Positions 54,701-64,000 of a DNA stretch of 64,000 nucleotides are shown in pieces; the first letter of the stretch is position 1; every line of letters starts with the position of its first letter. The stretch is from Hanleya hanleyi. Its lineage: Eukaryota > Mollusca > Polyplacophora > Lepidopleurida > Hanleyidae. The position numbers were made by a program, and so were the translations under genes. The stretch covers positions 1-64,000 of the forward strand of contig JAVTVY010020488.1 in assembly GCA_036873755.1 (NCBI GenBank), read 5' to 3'. The notes beneath the pieces are model-generated. The model searched no databases, was not told where the DNA came from, and saw nothing but the letters and a program-made list of their open reading frames with translations.

Positions 54701-57700
54701 TTTCCTGGTCCGATTTGAAAATCCAGTATGGCCACCAGGCAGCCATCTTGGATTTCCCCATGCAACTTTGTTATCGTGATTTCTCAGGAAGTACTGGATA
54801 GATCTTTCTCAAGTTCCCCTTAGGGTCTAGTTGTGCAAGATACCTTTTTTCAGTCCGAATGGAATATCCAATATGGCCACAAGACAGCCATCTTGGATTT
54901 CGCCATGAAACCTTGTTATTGCAATTTCTCAGGAAGTACTGCATGGATCTTTCTCAAATTTTGTACACAGGTTCCCCTTGGAGTCTAGTTGTACAGGATA
55001 CCTTTCCTGGTCCGATTTGAAAATCAAGTATGGCCATCAGGCAGCCATCTTGGATTTCCCCATGAAACTTTATCGTCATTTCTCAGGAAGTACCGCATGG
55101 ATCTATCTCAAATTTGGTACACAGGTTCCTCTTGTGGTCTAGTTGTGCAAGATAACTTTCCTGGTCCAATTTGAAAATCCAATATGGCCACTAGGCAGCA
55201 ATCTTGGATTTCTCCATGAAACCTTGTTATCGCGATTTCTCAGGAACTACTGCATGGATCTTTCTGAAATGTGGTACACAGCTTCCCCTTGGGGTCTAGT
55301 TGTGCAACTTACCGTTCTGGTCCGATTCGAAAATCCAATATGGCCACCAGGCAGCCATCTTGGATTTCCCCATGAAACCTTGTTATCCCGGTTTCTTAGG
55401 AACTACCGCATGGATCTTTCTCAAGTTTGGTACACAGGTTCCCCTTGGGGTCTAGTTGTGCAGGATACCTTTTCTGGTTCGATTCGAAAATCCAATATGG
55501 CCACCAGGCAGCCATCTTGGATTTCCCCATGAAACTTTATCGTCATTTCTCAGAAACTACTGCCTGGATCTTTCTCAAATTTGGTACACAGGTTCCCCTT
55601 AGAGTCTGGTTGTGCAAGATACCTTTTTTCAGTCCGAATCGAATATCCAATATGGCCACAAGACAGCCATCTTGGATTTCCCCATGAAACCTTGTTATTG
55701 CGATTTCTCAGGAACTACTGCATGGATCTTTCTCAAATTTGGTACACAGGTTCCCCTTAGGGTCTAGTTGTGGAAGATGCCTTTTCTGGTTCGATTCGAA
55801 AATCTAGTATGGCCACTAGACAGCCATCTTGGATTCCCCATGAAACTTTATCGTCATTTCTCAGGAAGTACCGCATGGATCTATCTCAAATTTGGTACAC
55901 AGGTTCCTCTTGTGGTCTAGTTGTGCAAGATTACTTTCCTGGTCCGATTTGAAAATCCAATATGGCCAACAAGCAGCAATCTTGGATTTCCCCATGAAAC
56001 CTTGTTATCCCGGTTTCTTAGGAACTACCGCATGGATCTTTCTCAAATTTGGTACACAGGTTCCCCTTGGGGTCTAATTGTGCAGGATACCTTTTCTGGT
56101 TCGATTCGAAAATCCGATATGGCCACCAGGCAGCCATCTTGGATTTCCCCATGAAACCTTGTTATCGCGATTTATCAGGAACTACTTCATGGCTCTTTCT
56201 GAAATTTGGTACACAGGTTCCCCTTAGGGTCTAGTTGTACAAGATACCTTTTCTGGTCCAATTCGAAAATCCAATATGGCCACAGGCAGTCATCTTGGAT
56301 TTCCCATGAAACCTTGTTATTGCGATTTCTCAGGAACTACTACATGGATCTTTCACAAATTTGGTACACAGGTTCCCCTTAGGGTCTAGTTGTGGAAGAT
56401 GCCTTTTCTGGTTCGATTCGACAATCCAATATGGCCACTAGGCTACTACTGCCTGGATCTTTCTCAAATTTGGTACACAGGTTCCCCTTAGAGTCTGGTT
56501 GTGCAAGATACCTTTTTCAGTCCGAATCGAATATCCAATATGGCCACAAGACAGCCATCTTGGATTTCGCCATGAAACCTTGTTATTGCGATTTCTCAGG
56601 AAGTACTCCATGGATCTTTCCCAAATTTGGTACACAGGTTTCCCTTGGAGTCTAGTTGTACAGGATACCTTTCCTGGTCCGATTTGAAAAACCAGTATGG
56701 CCACCAGGCAGCCATCTTGGATTTCCCCATGAAAATTTATCGTCATTTCTCAGGAAGTACCGCATGGATCTATCTCAAATTTGGTACACAGGTTCCTCTT
56801 GTGGTCTAGTTGTGCAAGATAACTTTCCTGGTCCGATTTGAAAATCCAATATGGCCAACAAGCAGCAATCTTGGATTTCTCCATGAAACCTTGTTATCGC
56901 GATTTCTCAGGAACTACTGCATGGATCTTTCTGAAATTTGATACACAGGTTCCCCTTGGGGTCTAGTTGTGCAGGATACCTTTTCTGGTTCGATTCGAAA
57001 ATCCAATATGGCCTCAGGCAGCCATCTTGGATTTCCCCATGAAACCTTGTTATTGCGAATTCTCAGGAACTACTGCATGGATCTTTCTCAAATTTGGTAC
57101 ACAGGTTCCCCTTAGGGTCTAGTTGTGGAAGATGCCTTTTCTGGTTCGATTCGACAATCCAATATGGCCACTAGGCAGCCATCTTGGATGGCCACTAGGC
57201 AGCCATCTTGGATTTCCCCATGAAACTTTATCGTCATTTCTCAGAAACTACTGCCTGGATCTTTCTCAAATTTGGTACACAGGTTCCCCTTAGAGTCTGG
57301 TTGTGCAAGATACCTTTTTCAGTCCGAATCGAATATCCAATATGGCCACAAGACGGCCATCTTGGATTTCGCCATGAAACCTTGTTATTGCGATTTCGCA
57401 GGAAGTACTCCATGGATCTTTCCCAAATTTGGTACACAGGTTTCGCTTTGAGTCTAGTTGTACAGGATACCTTTCCTGGTCCGATTTGAAAATCCAGTAT
57501 GGCCACCAGGCAGCCATCTTGGATTTCCCCATGAAACTTTATCGTCATTTCTCAGGAAGTACCGCATGGATCTATCTCAAATTTGGTACACAGGTTCCGC
57601 TTGTGGTCTAGTTGTGCAAGATAACTTTCCTGGTCCGATTTGAAAATCCAATGTGGCCACCAAGCAGCAATCTTGGATTTCTCCATGAAACCTTGTTATC

Positions 57701-60700
57701 GCGATTTCTCAGAAACTACTGCATGGATCTTTCTGAAATTTGGTACACAGGTTCCCCTTGGGGTCTAGTTGTGCACGATACCTTTTTTGGTTCGATTCGA
57801 AAATCCAATATGGCCTCAGGCAGCCATCTTGGATTTCCCCATGAAACCTTGTTATTGCGATTTCTCAGGAACTACTGCATGGATCTTTCTCAAATTTGGT
57901 ACACAGGTTCCCCTTAGGGTCTAGTTGTGGAAGATGCCTTTTCTGCTTCGATTCGACAATCCAATATGGCCACTAGGCAGCCATCTTGGATTTCCCCATG
58001 AAACTTTATCGTCATTTCTCAGGAAGTACCGCATGGATCTATCTCAAATTTGGTACACAGGTTCCTCTTGTGGTCTAGTTGTGCAAGATAACTTTCCTGG
58101 TCCGATTTGAAAATCCAATATGGCCACCAGGCAGCAATCTTGGATTTCTCCATGAAACCTTGTTATCGCGATTTCTCAGGAACTACTGCATGGATCTTTC
58201 TGAAATTTGATACACAGCTTCCCCATGGGGTCTAGTTGTGCAGGTTACCGTTCTGGTCCGATTGGAAAATCCAATATGGCCACCAGGCAGCCATCTTGGA
58301 TTTCCCCATGAAACTTTATCGTCATTTCTCAGAAACTACTGCCTGGATCTTTCTCAAATTTGGTACACAGGTTCCCCTTAGAGTCTGGTTGTGCAAGATA
58401 CCTTTTTTCAGTCCGAATCGAATATCCAATATGGCCACAAGACAGCCATCTTGGATTTCGCCATGAAACCTTGTTATGGCGATTTCTCAGGAAGTACTGC
58501 ATGGATCTTTCTCAAATTTGGTACACAGGTTCCCCTTGGGGTCTAGTTGTACAGGATACCTTTCCAGGTCCGATTTGAAAATCCAGTATGGCCACCAGGC
58601 AGCCACCTTGGATTTCCCCATGAAACTTTATCGTCATTTCTCAGGAAATACTGCATGGATCTATCTCAAATGTGGTACACAGGTTCCTCTTGTGGTCTAG
58701 TTGTGCAAGATAACTTTCCTGGTCCGATTTGAAAATCCAGTATGGCCACCAGGCAGCCATCTTGGATTTCCCTATGCAACTTTGTTATCGTGATTTCTCA
58801 GGAAGTACTGGATAGATCTTTCTCAAGTTCCCCTTAGGGTCTAGTTGTGCAAGATACCTTTTTTCAGTCCGAATGGAATATCCAATATGGCCACAAGACA
58901 GCCATCTTGGATTTCGCCATGAAACCTTGTTATTGCGATTTCTCAGGAAGTACTGCATGGATCTTTCTCAAATTTTGTACACAGGTTCCCCTTGGAGTCT
59001 AGTTGTACAGGATACCTTTCCTGGTCCGATTTGAAAATCAAGTATGGCCACCAGGCAGCCATCTTGGATTTCCCCATGAAACTTTATCGTCATTTCTCAG
59101 GAAGTACCGCATGGATCTATCTCAAATTTGGTACACAGGTTCCTCTTGTGGTCTAGTTGTGCAAGATAACTTTCCTGGTCCGATTTGAAAATCCAATATG
59201 GCCACCAGGCAGCAATCTTGGATTTCTCCATGAAACCTTGTTATCGCGATTTCTCAGGAACTACTGCATGGATCTTTCTGAAATGTGGTACACAGCTTCC
59301 CCTTGGGGTCTAGTTGTGCAAGTTACCGTTCTGGTCCGATTCGAAAATCCAATATGGCCACCAGGCAGCCATCTTGGATTTCCCCATGAAACCTTGTTAT
59401 CCCGGTTTCTTAGGAACTACCGCATGGATCTTTCTCAAATTTGGTACACAGGTTCCCCTTGGGGTCTAATTGTGCAGGATACCTTTTCTGGTTCGATTCG
59501 AAAATCCAATATGGCCACCAGGCAGCCATCTTGGATTACCACATGAAACCTTGTTATCGCGATTTATCAGGAACTACTTCATGGCTCTTTCTGAAATTTG
59601 GTACACAGGTTCCCCTTGGGGTCTAGTTGTACAAGATACCTTTTCTGGTCCAATTCGAAAATCCAATATGGCCACAGGCAGCCATCTTGGATTTCCCCAT
59701 GAAACCTTGTTATTGCGATTTCTCAGGAACTACTACATGGATCTTTCTCAAATTTGGTACACAGGTTCCCCTTAGGGTCTAGATGTGGAAGATGCCTTTT
59801 CTGGTTCGATTCGACAATCCAATATGACCACTAGGCAGCCATCTTGGATTTCCCCATGAAACTTTATCGTCATTTCTCAGAAACTACTGCCTGGATCTTT
59901 CTCAAATTTGGTACACAGGTTCCCCTTAGAGTCTGGTTGTGCAAGATACCTTTTTCAGTCCGAATCGAATATCCAATATAGCCACAAGACAGCCATCTTG
60001 GATTTCGCCATGAAACCTTGTTATTGCGATTTCGCAAGAAGTACTCCATGGATCTTTCCCAAATTTGGTACACAGGTTTCCCTTGGAGTCTAGTTGTACA
60101 GGAAACCTTTCCTGGTCCGATTTGAATATCCAGTATGGTCACCAGGCAGCCATCTTGGATTTCCCCATGAAACTTTATCGTCATTTCTCAGGAAATACCG
60201 CATGGATCTAACTCAAATTTGGTACACAGGTTCCTCTTGTGGTCTAGTTGTGCAGGATAACTTTCCTGGTCCGATTTGAAAATCCAATATGGCCACCAAG
60301 CAGCAATCTTGGATTTCTCCATGAAACCTTGTTATCGCGATTTCTCAGGAACTACTGCATGGATCTTTCTGAAATTTGGTACACAGGTTCCCCTTGGGGA
60401 CTAGTTGTGCAGGATGTCTTTTCTGGTTCGATTCGAAAATCCAATATGGCCACTAGGCAGCCATCTTGGATTTCCCCATGAAACTTTATCGTCATTTCTC
60501 AGAAACTACTGCCTGGATCTTTCTCAAATTTGGTACACAGGTTCCCCTTAGAGTCTGGTTGTGCAAGATACCTTTTTCAGTCCGAATCGAATATCCAATA
60601 TGGCCACAAGACAGCCATCTTGGATTTCGCCATGAAACCTTGTTATTGCGATTTCTCAGGAAGTACTCCATGGATCTTTCCCAAATTTGGTACACAGGTT

Positions 60701-63700
60701 TCCCTTGGAGTCTAGTTGTACAGGATACCTTTCCTGGTCCGATTTGAAAATCCAGTATGGCCACCAGGCAGCCAACTTGGATTTCCCCATGAAACTTTAT
60801 CGTCATTTCTCAGGAAGTACCGCATGGATCTATCTCAAATTTGGTACACAGGTTCCTCTTGTGGTCTAGTTGTGCAAGATAACTTTCCTGGTCCGATTTG
60901 AAAATCCAATATGGCCACCAAGCAGCAATCTTGGATTTCTCCATGAAACCTTGTTATCGCGATTTCTCAGGAACTACTGCATGGATCTTTCTGAAATTTG
61001 GTACACAGGTTCCCCTTGGGGTCTAGTTGTGCACGATACCTTTTTTGGTTCGATTCGAAAATCCAATATGGCCTCAGGCAGCCATCTTGGATTTCCCCAT
61101 GAAACCTTGTTATTGCGATTTCTCAGGAACTACTGCATGGATCTTTCTCAAATTTGGTACACAGGTTTCCCTTAGGGTCTAGTTGTGGAAGATGCCTTTT
61201 CTGGTTCGATTCGACAATCCAATATGGCCACTAGGCAGCCATCTTGGATTTCCCCATGAAACTTTATCGTCATTTCTCAGAAACTACTGCCTGGATCTTT
61301 CTCAAATTTGGTACACAGGTTCCCTTTAGAGTCTGGTTGTGCAAGATACCTTTTTTCAGTCCGAATCGAATATCCAATATGTCCACAAGACAGCCATCTT
61401 GGATTTCGCCATGAAACCTTGTTATTGTGATTTCTCAGGAAGTACTGCATGGATCTTTCTCAAATTTGGTACACAGGTTCCCCTTGGAGTCTAGTTGTAC
61501 AGGATACCTTTCCTGGTCCGATTTGAAAATCCAGTATGGCCACCAGGCAGCCATCTTGGATTTCCCCATGAAACTTTATCGTCATTTCTCAGGAAGTACC
61601 GCATGGATCTATCTCAAATTTGGTACACAGGTTCCTCTTGTGGTCTAGTTGTGCAAGATAACTTTCCTGGTCCGATTTGAAAATCCAATATGGCCACCAG
61701 GCAGCAATCTTGGATTTCTCCATGAAACCTTGTTATCGCGATTTCTCAGGAACTACTGCATGGATCTTTCTAAAATTTGATACACAGCTTCCCCATGGGG
61801 TCTAGTTGTGCACGTTACCGTTCTGGTCCGATTGGAAAATCTAATATGGCCACCAGGCAGCCATCTTGGATTTCCCCATGAAACCTTGTTATCCCGGTTT
61901 CTTAGGAACTACCGCATGGATCTTTCTCAAATTTGGTACACAGGTTCCCCTTGGGGTCTAGTTGTGCAGGATACCTTTTCTGGTTCGATTCGAAAATCCA
62001 ATATGGCCACCAGGCAGCCATCTTGGATTTCCCCATGAAACCTTGTTATCGCGATTTATCAGGAACTACTGCATGGCTCTTTCTGAAATTTGGTACACAG
62101 GTTCCCCTTGGGGTCTAGTTGTACAAGATACCTTTTCTGGTCCGATTCGAAAATCCAATATGGCCACAGGCAGCCATCTTGGATTTCCCCATGAAAACTT
62201 GTTATTGCGATTTCTCAGGAAGTACTGCATGGATCTTTCTCAAATTTGGTACACAGGTTCCCCTTGGAGTCTAGTTGTACAGGATACCTTTCCTGGTCCG
62301 ATTTGAAAATCAAGTATGGCCACCAGGCAGCCATCTTGGATTTCCCCATGAAACTTTATCGTCATTTCTCAGGAAGTACCGCATGGATCTATCTCAAATT
62401 TGGTACACAGGTTCCTCTTGTGGTCTAGTTGTGCAAGATAACTTTCCTGGTCCGATTTGAATATCCAATATGGCCACCAGGCAGCAATCTTGGATTTCTC
62501 CATGAAACCTTGTTATCGCGATTTCTCAGGAACTACTGCATGGATCTTTCTGAAATGTCGTACACAGCTTCCCCTTGGGGTCTAGTTGTGCAAGTTACCG
62601 TTCTGGTCCGATTCGAAAATCCAATATGACCACCAGGCAGCCATCTTGGATTTCCCCATGAAACCTTGTTATCCCGGTTTCTTAGGAACTACCGCATGGA
62701 TCTTTCTCAAATTTGGTACACAGGTTCCCCTTGGGGTCTAATTGTGCAGGATACCTTTTCTGGTTCGATTCGAAAATCCAATATGGCCACCAGGCAGCCA
62801 TCTTGGATTACCCCATGAAACCTTGTTATCGCGATTTATCAGGAACTACTTCATGGCTCTTTCTGAAATTTGGTACACAGGTTCCCCTTGGGGTCTAGTT
62901 GTACAAGATACCTTTTCTGGTCCAATTCGAAAATCCAATATGGCCACAGGCAGCCATCTTGGATTTCCCCATGAAACCTTGTTATTGCGATTTCTCAGGA
63001 ACTACTACATGGATCTTTCTCAAATTTGGTACACAGGTTCCCCTTAGGGTCTAGATGTGGAAGATGCCTTTTCTGGTTCGATTCGACAATCCAATATGAC
63101 CACTAGGCAGCCATCTTGGATTTCCCCATGAAACTTTATCGTCATTTCTCAGAAACTACTGCCTGGATCTTTCTCAAATTTGGTACACAGGTTCCCCTTA
63201 GAGTCTGGTTGTGCAAGATACCTTTTTCAGTCCGAATCGAATATCCAATATGGCCACAAGACAGCCATCTTGGATTTCGCCATGAAACCTTGTTATTGCG
63301 ATTTCGCAAGAAGTACTCCATGGATCTTTCCCAAATTTGGTACACAGGTTTCCCTTGGAGTCTAGTTGTACAGGAAACCTTTCCTGGTCCGATTTGAATA
63401 TCCAGTATGGTCACCAGGCAGCCATCTTGGATTTCCCCATGAAACTTTATCGTCATTTCTCAGGAAATACCGCATGGATCTATCTCAAATTTGGTACACA
63501 GGTTCCTCTTGTGGTCTAGTTGTGCAGGATAACTTTCCTGGTCCGATTTGAAAATCCAATATGGCCACCAAGCAGCAATCTTGGATTTCTCCATGAAACC
63601 TTGTTATCGCGATTTCTCAGGAACTACTGCATGGATCTTTCTGAAATTTGGTACACAGGTTCCCCTTGGGGTCTAGTTGTGCAGGATGTCTTTTCTGGTT

Positions 63701-64000
63701 CGATTCGAAAATCCAATATGGCCTCAGGCAGCCATCTTGGATTTCCCCATGAAACCTTGTTATTGCGATTTCTCAGGAACTACTACATGGATCTTTCTCA
63801 AATTTGGTACACAGGTTCCCCTTAGGGTCTAGTTGTGGAAGATGCCTTTTCTGGTTCGATTCGACAATCCAATATGGCCACTAGGCAGCCATCTTGGATT
63901 TCCCCATGAAACTTTATCGTCATTTCTCAGAAACTACTGCCTGGATCTTTCTCAAATTTGGTACACAGGTTCCCCTTAGAGTCTGGTTGTGCAAGATACC
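42756..64000. repeat. ~157-bp satellite array with higher-order structure
   Basis: A unit of 155-158 bp repeats about 135 times to the window's end. Landmarks 'ggttcccctt' occur at 42824, 42981, 43137 and 43294, and so on. A unit reads: 'atttctcaggaactactgca', 'tggatctttctcaaatttgg', 'tacacaggttccccttgggg', 'tctagttgtgcaagatacc', 'gattcgaaaatccaatatgg', 'ccaccaggcagccatcttgg', 'atttccccatgaaacc'. Several unit variants recur in blocks. For example 59003-60600 is repeated at offset 3272, 57208-57917 at offset 3258, 44065-44640 at 2482 and 48093-48430 at 1896. Open frames of about 60-190 codons appear because the unit lacks stops in some frames; they are not genes. Confidence 0.97.

Noticed and set aside
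42756..64000. More than a hundred overlapping ORFs of 60-190 codons, including minus-strand ones
   Set aside because: They follow the ~157-bp unit (not a multiple of three) in several frames and both strands, and break wherever a unit varies. No start or stop is conserved in a gene-like way.
42756..64000. CRISPR array
   Set aside because: Units are contiguous and similar over their full length, with no unique spacers, and the host is a eukaryote.

Overview
The window is nuclear DNA of an animal, most likely a marine invertebrate. It holds an intact Polinton/Maverick element (adintovirus-like) surrounded by eroded transposons, SINE-like sequences and tandem repeats. A tRNA-type SINE, a 5S rRNA-derived sequence, an hAT-like transposase remnant with an apparent intron, a Penelope-like reverse transcriptase and a 21-kb satellite all point to a metazoan host. 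The phylum cannot be fixed from this sequence alone. No host gene is recognised with confidence.

Layout: 1-5334 is host DNA with an 87-bp tandem array, a foldback repeat and short GATATC repeats. 5335-25176 is the Polinton (19,842 bp), with terminal inverted repeats of about 540-560 bp, AG...CT termini and a perfect 6-bp target duplication (TCCGTG). 25183-26200 is the degenerate ~147-bp array into which the Polinton inserted. 26990-30450 is a decayed hAT-like transposon. 29842-32592 holds a 5S-derived sequence and a tRNA-type SINE. 37300-40350 holds one 5'-truncated Penelope-like reverse transcriptase ORF and a second, shorter relic. 38830-42640 contains repeats built on a palindromic ATTGTCGACAAT core. 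42756-64000 is an unbroken ~157-bp satellite that runs off the window.

Inside the Polinton: rightward protein-primed DNA polymerase B; a tRNA-Leu-like gene; then a leftward block of protease, major capsid, basic PX-like protein, minor capsid (penton), two conserved Polinton proteins, packaging ATPase, a Thr/Pro-rich membrane protein, chromodomain integrase and a small PC4-like protein. The morphogenesis genes are packed nearly stop-to-start (gaps of -11 to +13 nt). The right third is accessory: a small basic protein, two divergent RING proteins and a protein joining an N-terminal CARD-like domain to two PC4-like repeats. All core ORFs are open, so this looks like a recently inserted copy able to encode virions.

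Most unusual features: the three accessory genes at 18.8-22.6 kb end in histone-mRNA-type 3' signals (stem-loop GGCCCTTTTCAGGGCC, then a GAAAGAG purine box 12-13 nt downstream). One of them also has six CCAAT boxes and a TATA box in front. This suggests S-phase-linked, non-polyadenylated expression. More copies of the stem-loop lie in ~300-bp non-coding repeats. The CARD-like and RING proteins suggest a module acting on host cell death or innate signalling.
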